Notes under the pieces: generated by a model | Told to the model about the DNA's origin: nothing | The model's input: only the letters and a program-made list of their open reading frames with translations | The model's database searches: none | Source of the DNA: Actinomycetota bacterium | Lineage (GTDB): Bacteria > Actinomycetota > Actinomycetes > Actinomycetales > Microbacteriaceae | Assembly (NCBI GenBank): GCA_009703465.1 | Contig: WLGC01000026.1 | Location: forward strand, 1 to 8,393 | DNA: 8,393 nucleotides | Direction: 5' to 3' | Made by a program: the position numbers and the translations under genes | Shown here: piece after piece, positions 1-6,624 of the stretch | Layout: each line of letters begins with the position of its first letter | Numbering within the stretch: the stretch's first letter is position 1

Positions 1-744
1 AAGTACGGTCCAAGTTTGGACGAGGTTATTGCCCACCGAGATTTTGTCTCTGAGCGTCTTTTGCAGTGGGATTCATCTGCTGATCAAATGGGTGAGCTGG
101 AAGCCATGCTCGCCGAAGAACTAAAAGCAACCACCAAGTCTGCGGCAGCACTTTCGGCAGCTCGAAAAACTGCTGCGTTGGATTTAGCCGAGCAGGTGAG
201 CGCTGAATTGGCTGCCCTTGCGATGCCAGGGGCTAGCTTGGTGGTGACTGTTGAAGAGTCAGCGGAGTTTGGCGCAAACGGTAAAGACATAATCTCTATT
301 CAACTTTCATCATTTCCAGGTGCGGAACCGCGGCCATTGGGCAAGGGAGCCAGTGGTGGCGAACTATCGCGCATCATGCTGGCTATTGAGGTGGTGCTGG
401 CTAAGACGCAGAGCGCACCCACATTTATTTTTGATGAGGTCGATGCTGGAGTAGGTGGAGCAGCTGCCATTGAGGTTGGCCGAAGACTAGCCAAACTTGC
501 CAAGCAGGCTCAGGTAATAGTAGTCACCCACCTGGCCCAGGTTGCCTCGTTTGCTGATCAGCACCTTAGGGTTCTCAAGACCAGCGATGCTAGTTTCACA
601 GCAACCGATGTGGTTGCGCTTGATCAGGCCGATCGAGTAAATGAGCTAGCTCGAATGCTCTCCGGGTTGCCAGAGTCTGAGTCGGCTAGGACCCACGCTG
701 GCGAATTGCTTGAAAAGGCTCGTGCTGAGTTCAAGACTTTTTAG
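1..744 (+). CDS. recN: DNA repair protein RecN, C-terminal part (5' end outside window)
   Basis: RecN is an SMC-like ATPase that acts on DNA ends during recombinational repair of double-strand breaks. The reading frame is open from base 1, and residues upstream of the first possible start (KYGPSLDEV) already fit the family, so this is a gene cut by the window edge, not one starting at the TTG at 16. About 247 codons are present, less than half of a usual RecN. The first ~70 codons are the end of the coiled-coil arm. The C-terminal ABC ATPase half follows: signature SGGELSR at 352-372, Walker [10 protein letters not shown] with the Asp-Glu pair at 433-438, and the switch His of VVTHLAQV at 529-531. 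All are intact. The gene ends in TAG, 56 bases before pyrG. Its promoter, where SOS control would be seen, lies outside the window. Confidence 0.96.
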   Translation, partial: KYGPSLDEVIAHRDFVSERLLQWDSSADQMGELEAMLAEELKATTKSAAALSAARKTAALDLAEQVSAELAALAMPGASLVVTVEESAEFGANGKDIISIQLSSFPGAEPRPLGKGASGGELSRIMLAIEVVLAKTQSAPTFIFDEVDAGVGGAAAIEVGRRLAKLAKQAQVIVVTHLAQVASFADQHLRVLKTSDASFTATDVVALDQADRVNELARMLSGLPESESARTHAGELLEKARAEFKTF

Positions 745-770
745 CATGTCGCAGAACTAAATCGAACAAG

Positions 771-786
771 CCGGCCAGATGGCTGG
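771..786 (+). other. Short GC-rich hairpin between recN and pyrG
   Basis: CCGGCC and GGCTGG can pair around a four-base AGAT loop, giving six pairs, one of them G-T. There is no T-run after it, so it is a poor intrinsic terminator for recN. It sits directly upstream of, and partly overlaps, the candidate extended -10 of pyrG, so it may only be promoter spacer sequence. Confidence 0.3.
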
Positions 787-792
787 TAGACT
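784..792 (+). promoter_or_regulatory. Candidate extended -10 promoter of pyrG (likely leaderless)
   Basis: TGGTAGACT fits the extended -10 pattern TGnTAnnnT. The end of the hexamer (792) is 8 bases before the A of the pyrG ATG at 801, so transcription would begin at or within about two bases of the start codon. No convincing -35 is seen; CGAACA at 763-768, with an 18-base spacer, is the closest. No Shine-Dalgarno site precedes this ATG, which agrees with a leaderless mRNA, a common arrangement in Actinobacteria. The motif is seen directly; its use as a promoter is inferred. Confidence 0.5.
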
Positions 793-800
793 TAAATTCC

Positions 801-2483
801 ATGGCAGAGGCTCTGGAATCCGGTATCACAAGACACATTTTCGTCACCGGAGGAGTAGCATCTTCACTCGGTAAGGGACTTACCGCCTCAAGTCTAGGAA
901 ATCTACTTCGTGCCCGCGGCCTTAGAGTCGTAATGCAAAAACTGGATCCATATCTAAATGTTGATCCAGGGACAATGAATCCTTTTCAGCACGGTGAAGT
1001 ATTTGTTACCGATGACGGAGCAGAGACCGACTTAGATATCGGTCACTATGAAAGATTCTTGGACATAAACCTTGGTCAATCTGCGAATGTGACCACCGGC
1101 CAGATTTACTCCACTGTGATTGCTCGCGAACGAAGAGGCGAGTACCTCGGTGACACCGTTCAGGTGATTCCGCACATCACCAACGAAATTAAAAGAAGAA
1201 TGCGCATGCAGGCGCAAGATTCACCAGCTCCTGATGTCATCATCACCGAAATTGGCGGAACAGTAGGGGATATTGAATCTCAACCGTTTATTGAAGCAGC
1301 AAGACAAATTCGCCATGAAGTCGGCCGCGATAATGTTTTTTATATTCACGTCTCACTGGTTCCATATCTTGCGGCTTCTGGAGAACTAAAAACCAAGCCA
1401 ACCCAACACTCGGTGGCAACCCTAAGATCAATTGGTATTCAACCAGATGCTGTTGTCTGCCGAACCGATCGAGAGCTTCCAGATTCAATAAAAAACAAAA
1501 TCGCTTTGATGTGTGACATCGATAAGAAAGCTGTAATTACTGCAGCTGATGCCGCCAGCATCTACGACGTTCCTACTGTTTTGCACGAAGAGGGCTTAGA
1601 TTCCTACGTGATCGAGCGCCTAGGTTTAGGTGAAAAAGCCGGGGATGTCGACTGGAGTCGTTGGCAGGGAGTGCTCGATGCAGTGCACAACCCTAAGCAC
1701 GAGGTCACCATCGGTTTGGTTGGAAAGTATATAGATCTTCCGGATGCCTATCTATCGGTTACCGAAGCACTTCGTGCCGGTGGATTTGCCAACATGGCCA
1801 AGGTAAACATCAGGTGGATTGCCTCAGACTCTTGTGAATCAGAAGAAGGCGCCAGAGATTCACTTTCAGATGTTGATGCTATTTGCATCCCAGGCGGTTT
1901 TGGTGTTCGTGGCATTGAGGGAAAGCTGGGTGCACTTAAGTTTGCTCGCGAAAATAAGATTCCAACACTAGGTCTTTGTCTAGGACTGCAGTGCATGGTG
2001 ATTGAATTTGCTAGAAACGTAGTTGGTCTTGAGGGAGCATCCTCAACAGAGTTTGATCAAGATGCAAAGTATCCAGTGATTGCCACCATGGCAGAGCAAG
2101 TGGATATTATTGCCTCGGGTGATATGGGCGGCACAATGAGGCTAGGTCTATACACGGCAAAATTAAAGCCAGGCTCAATTGTTGCATCGGTTTATGGTTC
2201 AGAGTCAATTGAAGAACGACACCGTCACCGATATGAAGTTAACAACACCTACAGAGATCAAATCGCCAAGGGTGGACTGGTGTTTTCTGGAACATCACCA
2301 GATGATCACTTGGTCGAGTTTGTGGAGTTGCCGGTTGAGGTGCACCCTTACTACGTAGCTACCCAAGCGCACCCGGAGTTTAGATCACGTCCAACAAACG
2401 CTCATCCTCTGTTTAGGGGACTCGTTGTTGCAGCTATAGAAAGAAGAGCATCGAACAAGTTGTTCGAAGTTTCTGGAGCGTAG
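801..2483 (+). CDS. pyrG: CTP synthase (glutamine-hydrolysing)
   Basis: This cytosolic enzyme makes CTP from UTP, ATP and glutamine, the last step of de novo cytidine nucleotide synthesis. At 560 residues it is full length. The N-terminal synthetase (amidoligase) domain, residues ~10-280, carries the P-loop [10 protein letters not shown] (Lys25), the [11 protein letters not shown] segment, and the Mg-binding acids Asp79 and Glu150, which correspond to E. coli Asp72 and Glu140. A class I glutamine amidotransferase domain covers ~300-550, with nucleophile Cys393 in GLCLGLQ and the His524/Glu526 pair in the HPEF motif, so the triad is complete. The segment before GGTMRLG is shorter than in E. 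coli, as I recall for actinobacterial forms. The ATG at 801 puts IFVTGG at the usual distance from the N-terminus. The gene ends with two consecutive in-frame TAG codons (2481-2486), and xerD begins 9 bases after the first, so the two are probably co-transcribed. Confidence 0.98.
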   Translation: MAEALESGITRHIFVTGGVASSLGKGLTASSLGNLLRARGLRVVMQKLDPYLNVDPGTMNPFQHGEVFVTDDGAETDLDIGHYERFLDINLGQSANVTTGQIYSTVIARERRGEYLGDTVQVIPHITNEIKRRMRMQAQDSPAPDVIITEIGGTVGDIESQPFIEAARQIRHEVGRDNVFYIHVSLVPYLAASGELKTKPTQHSVATLRSIGIQPDAVVCRTDRELPDSIKNKIALMCDIDKKAVITAADAASIYDVPTVLHEEGLDSYVIERLGLGEKAGDVDWSRWQGVLDAVHNPKHEVTIGLVGKYIDLPDAYLSVTEALRAGGFANMAKVNIRWIASDSCESEEGARDSLSDVDAICIPGGFGVRGIEGKLGALKFARENKIPTLGLCLGLQCMVIEFARNVVGLEGASSTEFDQDAKYPVIATMAEQVDIIASGDMGGTMRLGLYTAKLKPGSIVASVYGSESIEERHRHRYEVNNTYRDQIAKGGLVFSGTSPDDHLVEFVELPVEVHPYYVATQAHPEFRSRPTNAHPLFRGLVVAAIERRASNKLFEVSGA

Positions 2484-2492
2484 TAGGCCAAG

Positions 2493-3452
2493 ATGATTAG
2501 CCATCTGCCTGATCACAAAGTCGGCAATCTTGCGGGTCTAACAGATTCATACCTCAGGCACCTCAGCATTGAGCGGGGTATGGCTAAAAACACAATTTCT
2601 GCTTATCGGGCAGACCTTGACCGCTACCAAGAGTTTCTGAACACAAAAAATATTGAGAATCCAAATCAAGTCACTGAGTTGCTGGTGCGTGAGTTCGCTG
2701 AACAACTTGGGACTAGATACGGTTTGGTCTCCAGTTCTATCGCCAGGGTATTGGCTGGAATTCGTGGACTGCATAGATTTTGGCTACTTGAAAACATCAC
2801 CACCCAAGATCCAGCAGCGGCGATTAAGCCTCCAAAGAGCAGTAGGAATCTCCCTAAAGCCATAACCGTCGAACAAGTTGAATCCCTGCTTAATAGCGCC
2901 GGGCCTGATCCTCAGGCCGAGGATGCAGAGGCCAGTGATCCGGTTCGAGTTAGAGACCGGGCAATTCTGGAACTTCTTTACGCCACCGGCGCTCGAATCA
3001 CCGAGCTAATTAACTTGGACTTAGACGATCTGATAGATCCGACCCTGGTTCGGCTATTCGGCAAAGGGTCTAAAGAGCGAATAGTGCCAGTTGGAGGCTT
3101 CGCCCAACGAGCGCTTCAGGCTTATCTAGTTAGAACCAGGCCACTGCTAGTTTCCCAGGGACGTGGAACCCCGGCCCTGTTTTTGAATCAGCGCGGTGGC
3201 AGGCTGTCTAGGCAAAGTGCCTGGCAGATCATCACCGATGCAGCCCAGGTGGCCAAGCTCCCCGGTGAAATCTCGCCGCACACCCTACGGCACTCATTCG
3301 CCACCCACCTGCTAGAAGGCGGAGCAGACGTCAGGGTGGTACAGGAGCTGTTGGGGCACTCATCGGTTGCCACCACGCAGATTTACACCTTGGTGACCGT
3401 TGATAGATTGCGTGAGATTTACGCAGGAGCCCACCCGAGAGCCAGGCGCTAG
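2493..3452 (+). CDS. xerD: Site-specific tyrosine recombinase XerD
   Basis: XerD acts with XerC at the dif site to resolve chromosome dimers before cell division. The protein has 319 residues against 298 in E. coli; a slightly longer N-terminus and an acidic linker (residues ~135-150, rich in Asp, Glu, Pro) account for the excess. The N-terminal SAM-like DNA-binding domain (~15-105) contains SIERGMAKNTISAYRADL. The catalytic domain has every active-site residue: Arg168 in ATGARITEL, Lys191 in GKGSKER, His263 and Arg266 in HTLRHSFATHLL, His289 in LGHSS, and nucleophile Tyr298. The Tyr lies nine residues after His289, as in E. coli XerD. The C-terminal tail HPRARR also resembles XerD. XerD is preferred over XerC because of this similarity and the neighbourhood: xerD follows pyrG in other Actinobacteria. 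The Shine-Dalgarno site is weak, and coupling to pyrG 9 bases upstream is likely. Confidence 0.95.
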   Translation: MISHLPDHKVGNLAGLTDSYLRHLSIERGMAKNTISAYRADLDRYQEFLNTKNIENPNQVTELLVREFAEQLGTRYGLVSSSIARVLAGIRGLHRFWLLENITTQDPAAAIKPPKSSRNLPKAITVEQVESLLNSAGPDPQAEDAEASDPVRVRDRAILELLYATGARITELINLDLDDLIDPTLVRLFGKGSKERIVPVGGFAQRALQAYLVRTRPLLVSQGRGTPALFLNQRGGRLSRQSAWQIITDAAQVAKLPGEISPHTLRHSFATHLLEGGADVRVVQELLGHSSVATTQIYTLVTVDRLREIYAGAHPRARR

Positions 3453-3477
3453 CTCGCCCCAGGCCCCAGGAGCGCCT
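3444..3477 (+). terminator. Weak terminator-like hairpin across the xerD stop codon
   Basis: AGGCGCT (3444-3450) and AGCGCCT (3471-3477) are perfect inverted repeats around a 20-base C-rich loop, and the xerD stop codon (3450-3452) lies at the end of the left arm. Only ATTT follows the right arm, not a real T-run. It could attenuate read-through from pyrG-xerD into the parA operon, but it does not meet the normal standard for an intrinsic terminator. Confidence 0.25.
3457..3470 (+). repeat. Tandem 7-base repeat CCCCAGG x2
   Basis: Two adjacent perfect copies of CCCCAGG (3457-3463 and 3464-3470) lie just after xerD, in the loop of the hairpin at 3444-3477. Two copies are too few to suggest a function, and slippage is the simplest origin. 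Confidence 0.6.
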
Positions 3478-3486
3478 ATTTGGCTG

Positions 3487-3517
3487 CTGCCGCCGGAGCA
3501 ATTTGGATGAGCGGCAG
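3487..3517. repeat. Inverted repeat upstream of the parA-like gene
   Basis: CTGCCGC (3487-3493) and GCGGCAG (3511-3517) are perfect 7-base inverted repeats separated by 17 bases. The right arm ends five bases before the candidate -10 TAAACT. The arm centres are about 24 bases apart, more than one helical turn, so it could be a spaced operator or an RNA hairpin of read-through transcripts. No T-run follows. Function is unknown. Confidence 0.35.
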
Positions 3518-3522
3518 AGGGG

Positions 3523-3528
3523 TAAACT
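3523..3528 (+). promoter_or_regulatory. Candidate -10 box for the parA-scpAB operon
   Basis: TAAACT fits the actinobacterial -10 pattern TAnnnT. A start about 7 bases downstream would give a leader of roughly 28-30 bases that includes the strong ribosome binding site. The -35 region is poor: TTTGGA or TTGGAT near 3502-3508 would leave a spacer of only 14-15 bases. This is the only sizeable gap ahead of seven tightly packed genes, so a promoter is expected here, but the exact box is a guess. Confidence 0.4.
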
Positions 3529-3552
3529 GTGGGTTGATTCATACGTAATTTC

Positions 3553-3558
3553 GGGAGG
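3553..3558 (+). promoter_or_regulatory. Strong ribosome binding site of the parA-like gene
   Basis: GGGAGG contains a full GGAGG anti-Shine-Dalgarno match, five bases before the ATG at 3564. It is the strongest such site in the window. It fixes the start of the parA-like gene and so shows that its N-terminal extension is translated. Confidence 0.85.
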
Positions 3559-3563
3559 AAATC

Positions 3564-4394
3564 ATGGCAAAGGCAGTCGAGGATACTCGCTTCGCCACAC
3601 CAAAGCCTCTCAAATCCCACGGCCCGGCTCGCATCATCGCGATGTGTAATCAAAAGGGCGGTGTTGGTAAAACAACCACCTCAATAAACACAGCTGGTGC
3701 GCTCGCCGAATACGGCCGCAAAATTCTTCTAATTGATTTTGATCCGCAGGGCGCGCTCTCGGCAGGTCTGGGAATCAATTCCCACGACACTGTGACAATT
3801 TACGACCTTATGTTGGATAGAACCATTGATCCAAAAACTGCAATTCAAAAAACCAGTCACCCAAACCTAGACGTTATCCCGGCAAACATAGAGCTATCGG
3901 CGGCCGAGATGAAGCTGGTCAATGAAATTGCCAGAGAGCAGATTCTTTCAAAGATCTTGAAGCAGGTTTCGGCAGACTACGACGCAATTATCATCGACTG
4001 CCAACCTTCCCTTGGGTTGCTAACTGTAAATGCCCTTACTGCAGCTCACGGTGTGGTTATTCCTTTAGCAACCGAGTTTTTTGCGCTTCGCGGAGTGGCC
4101 ATCTTGGAAGACATCATCAGCAAAGTAAAAGAAGGTTTGAATCCAGCTCTGCAGCTAGATGGAATTTTGGCGACCATGGTAGATTCCAGAACTCTGCACT
4201 CGAGGGAGGTTCTAGATCGTCTTGTAGAAGCATTTGGCGAAAAGATTTTCAAGACTGTTATTCATCGAACAGTAAAGTTCCCTGATGCCACTGTTGCTCA
4301 AGTTCCAATCACTGAGTTTGCCCCAAAATCAGACGCTGCCGAGGTTTATCGAACAGTAGCTAAGGAGTTGGTGGCTCGTGGCTGTGTTGCTTAA
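3564..4394 (+). CDS. parA: ParA/Soj-family ATPase, orphan type, in the scpAB operon
   Basis: This is a ParA/MinD-superfamily ATPase of 276 residues. It has the deviant Walker A motif KGGVGKTT (signature Lys31, Lys36), the DFDPQG motif with Asp60, and Walker B IIIDCQPS with Asp145. Such proteins dimerise on ATP and usually position DNA or protein cargo over the nucleoid. No parB follows. Instead scpA overlaps its 3' end by 17 bases, as for the ParA-like gene next to scpA in M. tuberculosis and other Actinobacteria. It is therefore most likely the second, scpAB-linked ParA and not the parAB segregation protein found near the origin, although that locus cannot be seen here. A 22-residue basic, Pro-containing stretch precedes the ATPase fold, and the strong ribosome binding site at 3553-3558 supports this start. 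Its partner and cargo are unknown. Family assignment is firm; a role in segregation is inferred from context. Confidence 0.92.
   Translation: MAKAVEDTRFATPKPLKSHGPARIIAMCNQKGGVGKTTTSINTAGALAEYGRKILLIDFDPQGALSAGLGINSHDTVTIYDLMLDRTIDPKTAIQKTSHPNLDVIPANIELSAAEMKLVNEIAREQILSKILKQVSADYDAIIIDCQPSLGLLTVNALTAAHGVVIPLATEFFALRGVAILEDIISKVKEGLNPALQLDGILATMVDSRTLHSREVLDRLVEAFGEKIFKTVIHRTVKFPDATVAQVPITEFAPKSDAAEVYRTVAKELVARGCVA
4362..4367 (+). promoter_or_regulatory. Ribosome binding site of scpA inside the parA-like gene
   Basis: AAGGAG lies in the 3' end of the parA-like coding region, ten bases before the GTG at 4378. It decides between several clustered GTG/TTG codons in favour of 4378; the next in-frame GTG (4384) would be 16 bases away. 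Confidence 0.65.
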
Positions 4395-5205
4395 GTCTGA
4401 TCTGAGCGAGGGTTCCGACAAGGGATCTGGGTTTGCGGTAAACCTTGGAAACTTTGATGGCCCATTTGATTTGCTGCTCAGCCTTATTTCAAAGCATGAG
4501 ATGGATATCACTGAGATTGCTCTCAGCAAAGTTACTGACGAATTCATCAACTATCTCAAGACTCTCGATGGTGCTGAAGAAATGGATCAGGCAAGCGAAT
4601 TCCTAGTTATTGCGGCAACTCTGCTAGATCTAAAAATCGCTGGACTATTGCCAAAGGGCGAGGTTGTTGACGCCGAAGACGTTGCCCTACTTGAGGCAAG
4701 AGATCTACTATTTGCTCGATTGCTTCAGTACCGCGCCTTTAAAGATGTATCAAGCTACTTCAGCACCGCAATGGCGCTGGAGGCCAGAAGATTCTCGAGA
4801 GATGTTCGCCTTGAAGATCGATTCATGAAGCAGAAGCCGCAATTGGTTTGGAGTACCACTCTTGAAGAATTCGTTGCTCTGGCCAAGGAGGCCATGGCTC
4901 CCAAGGAAGTTCCGTCTGTTGGCACCGAACACCTGCACGCACCAAGAATTAGTATTCGCGAACAAGCTGCAGAGGTTGTTTCAATGCTGAGGAGATCTCT
5001 TCGGATGACCTTCAGTCAAATTATTGGGGCAATTAAGGACCGTGCAATTGTGGTGGCTAGATTCCTATCGGTGCTAGAGCTATACCGACTTTCAGCGGTG
5101 AGTTTTGAACAAGAGACTCCGCTTGGGGAGCTCAGCATTAGTTGGGACTCTGAAAATTTTGATGATGAAACACTAGCCAACCTTGGAGCAGATTATGAAT
5201 CTTGA
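4378..5205 (+). CDS. scpA: Segregation and condensation protein A (kleisin)
   Basis: ScpA is the kleisin of the bacterial SMC-ScpAB condensin: its N-terminus binds the neck of one SMC head and its C-terminus the cap of the other, closing a ring on DNA. The 275-residue product has the typical kleisin start NLGNFDGPFDLLLSLI (residues ~22-37), followed by MDITEIALSKVTDEF. The middle is less conserved. The C-terminal winged helix (~190-265) includes VARFLSVLELYRLSAVSFEQ. Start GTG 4378 is chosen for the AAGGAG ten bases upstream; it overlaps the parA-like gene by 17 bases, so translation is probably coupled. About 20 residues precede the kleisin motif, more than in B. subtilis. The other GTG (4384) or TTG (4387) codons would shorten this only slightly. 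smc itself is not in the window. Confidence 0.95.
   Translation: MAVLLKSDLSEGSDKGSGFAVNLGNFDGPFDLLLSLISKHEMDITEIALSKVTDEFINYLKTLDGAEEMDQASEFLVIAATLLDLKIAGLLPKGEVVDAEDVALLEARDLLFARLLQYRAFKDVSSYFSTAMALEARRFSRDVRLEDRFMKQKPQLVWSTTLEEFVALAKEAMAPKEVPSVGTEHLHAPRISIREQAAEVVSMLRRSLRMTFSQIIGAIKDRAIVVARFLSVLELYRLSAVSFEQETPLGELSISWDSENFDDETLANLGADYES
5185..5188 (+). promoter_or_regulatory. Ribosome binding site deciding the scpB start
   Basis: GGAG lies six bases before the ATG at 5195. A longer reading frame begins at TTG 5183, but that codon overlaps this site and has no ribosome binding site of its own, so ATG 5195 is preferred. Confidence 0.65.
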
Positions 5206-5827
5206 TAATTCAAACATTGAAGAAATTTTGACAGAGGCTGAAACTCCAGAAGATGTTGGCCGCATGGAACCGGTGAGTGCAGATGATCTGCGCTCAGCAG
5301 TTGAGGCGATTCTTATGATTACTGATGCGCCGCTTTCAATCATCAACCTGGCTACCGCTTTAGAAAGTCCAGTCAATGAGGTCCGTGATGCAATCAGTTC
5401 CTTGGTGGCAGACTATGACGGAGTTGACGGCTCGACACCGCGAGGTTTTGAACTGCGCGAGGTTGGCGGTGGCTGGAGAATCTATGTACGTGCTGACTAC
5501 GACTGGGCAGTAAAAAGTTTTGTAGCTAACGAAAATCCAACAAAGCTAAGTCAAGCAGCTCTTGAGACTTTGGCCGTAATTGCTTACAAGCAACCAATTT
5601 CCCGCGGGCAAGTCGCTTCCATTCGAGCAGTGAACGTTGACTCAGTGGTAAGAACCTTGCATAGCCGCGGTTTGATTGTTGAGCTTTATACAGACTCAGA
5701 AACTGGTGCCATTCACTATGGAACAGCTCCACTGTTGCTTGAAGTTCTGGGTATCAACTCGTTGGATGAGCTGCCACTAATTAGCCCTTACCTTCCAGGT
5801 GCGAATAGCAACTTCGATGCCGTCTAA
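5195..5827 (+). CDS. scpB: Segregation and condensation protein B
   Basis: ScpB dimerises and binds the central part of ScpA, completing the SMC-ScpAB complex that compacts and separates new chromosomes. The product has 210 residues from ATG 5195 (214 if TTG 5183 were used). An acidic N-terminal tail of about 30 residues is followed by two winged-helix domains. The first is ~32-105, beginning LRSAVEAILMITDAPLS. The second, ~116-185, contains the family hallmark LSQAALETLAVIAYKQPISR followed by IRAVNVDSVVRTL. The end LPLISPYLPG is also typical. The gene overlaps scpA by 11 bases, in keeping with coupled translation and balanced synthesis of two complex partners. Confidence 0.95.
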   Translation: MNLDNSNIEEILTEAETPEDVGRMEPVSADDLRSAVEAILMITDAPLSIINLATALESPVNEVRDAISSLVADYDGVDGSTPRGFELREVGGGWRIYVRADYDWAVKSFVANENPTKLSQAALETLAVIAYKQPISRGQVASIRAVNVDSVVRTLHSRGLIVELYTDSETGAIHYGTAPLLLEVLGINSLDELPLISPYLPGANSNFDAV

Positions 5828-6620
5828 CCAAGAATCTGATGCCCAGGGTGTCAGACTGCAAAAAGTCATGGCCGCTGCGGGTGTTGCATCGCGTCGCGTC
5901 TGTGAGGATTACATAACTCAAGGCCGAGTAAAAGTTAATGGTCGAGTTGTAACTGAGCTGGGCACCAGAATCAATCCCGAAACAGACAAAGTGTCAGTTG
6001 GTGGAAATCCAGTTCAGTTAGACAACTCAAGGGTTTACCTTGCACTGAATAAACCGGCCGGCGTAGTTAGTTCGATGTCTGATGAGAATGGCAGGCCCGA
6101 CCTAAATCAATTTGTAGTTGGCTACGATCGCGTTTTTAATGTGGGTCGCCTTGATGCCGAAACTACTGGCCTAATAATCATGACCAATGATGGCGAGCTG
6201 GCCCACAAATTATCTCATCCAAAATTTGGTGTCACAAAAACCTATGTTGCCCGCGTTGAAGGGGTAGTGACTCCCGCGATCATTCATAAGCTACTGAGCG
6301 GATTTGAGCTGGACGACGGGATGATCAAAGCCGATAAAGCTCACCTTATTGATATTCAGCCAGGGGAGAGCCTGGTTGAAATTGTTCTTCATTCTGGTCG
6401 CAATCGAATTGTCCGAAGAATGTTTGAGTTTGTTGGCCATCCGGTGGTTGGTCTAGTTAGAAGGCAATTTGGACCAATTCAACTCGGGCCGCTAAAAGAG
6501 GGTCGAATCCGCGAGCTAAGTAAAATAGAGGTTAGTGCGCTACTAAAAGCTGCCGAAGGTGAAACCAAGCGTGCACCAAGGCCTGCCAATAAGCGCTCCG
6601 CGCTGCAAGTGAAGGGTTGA
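5817..6620 (+). CDS. rluB: 23S rRNA pseudouridine synthase, RluB family
   Basis: RluB-family enzymes convert a uridine of the 23S rRNA peptidyl-transferase region (U2605 in E. coli) to pseudouridine. From ATG 5817 the product has 267 residues. An S4 RNA-binding domain (~12-60) with VRLQKVMAAAGVASRR is followed by the catalytic domain, where GRLDAETTGLIIMTNDGEL contains catalytic Asp113. The RNRIVRRMFEFVGHPVVGL block is near the C-terminus, and a basic Lys/Arg tail closes the protein. ATG 5817 overlaps scpB by 11 bases, the same offset as scpB over scpA; GTG 5799 is an in-frame alternative adding six residues. Neither has a clear Shine-Dalgarno site, so the start is uncertain. RsuA and RluE/F share the fold, but linkage to scpAB and cmk is the usual actinobacterial setting of this enzyme. 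The exact rRNA position is inferred. Confidence 0.92.
   Translation: MPSNQESDAQGVRLQKVMAAAGVASRRVCEDYITQGRVKVNGRVVTELGTRINPETDKVSVGGNPVQLDNSRVYLALNKPAGVVSSMSDENGRPDLNQFVVGYDRVFNVGRLDAETTGLIIMTNDGELAHKLSHPKFGVTKTYVARVEGVVTPAIIHKLLSGFELDDGMIKADKAHLIDIQPGESLVEIVLHSGRNRIVRRMFEFVGHPVVGLVRRQFGPIQLGPLKEGRIRELSKIEVSALLKAAEGETKRAPRPANKRSALQVKG
6612..6616 (+). promoter_or_regulatory. Ribosome binding site of aroH inside the rluB end
   Basis: AAGGG, within the last codons of rluB, lies eight bases before the ATG at 6625 and is a moderate Shine-Dalgarno match. Confidence 0.45.
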
Positions 6621-6624
6621 TCAA

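Noticed and set aside
761..768. Possible SOS (LexA) box near TCGAAC
   Set aside because: Only the left half-site is present; no GTTCGA half follows at the required distance, and it lies downstream of recN, not in its promoter.
2653..2865. Plus-strand 70-codon open frame inside xerD
   Set aside because: It is an out-of-frame shadow within the xerD N-terminal domain, with no ribosome binding site and no domain content.
2493..3452. XerD as an integrase of a mobile element
   Set aside because: Length, full XerD-like motifs, tail sequence and conserved position after pyrG indicate the housekeeping recombinase; there are no attachment-site repeats, tRNA gene or cargo genes nearby.
3453..3563. Possible parS site next to the parA-like gene
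   Set aside because: I looked for the TGTTTCACGTGAAACA-type palindrome in the gap and did not find it; TACGTA at 3543-3548 is too short to count.
3360..3653. Minus-strand 97-codon open frame across the xerD-parA gap
   Set aside because: It covers the conserved end of xerD and the start of the parA-like gene, has no recognisable family content, and would run against the strong parA ribosome binding site. It is a shadow frame.
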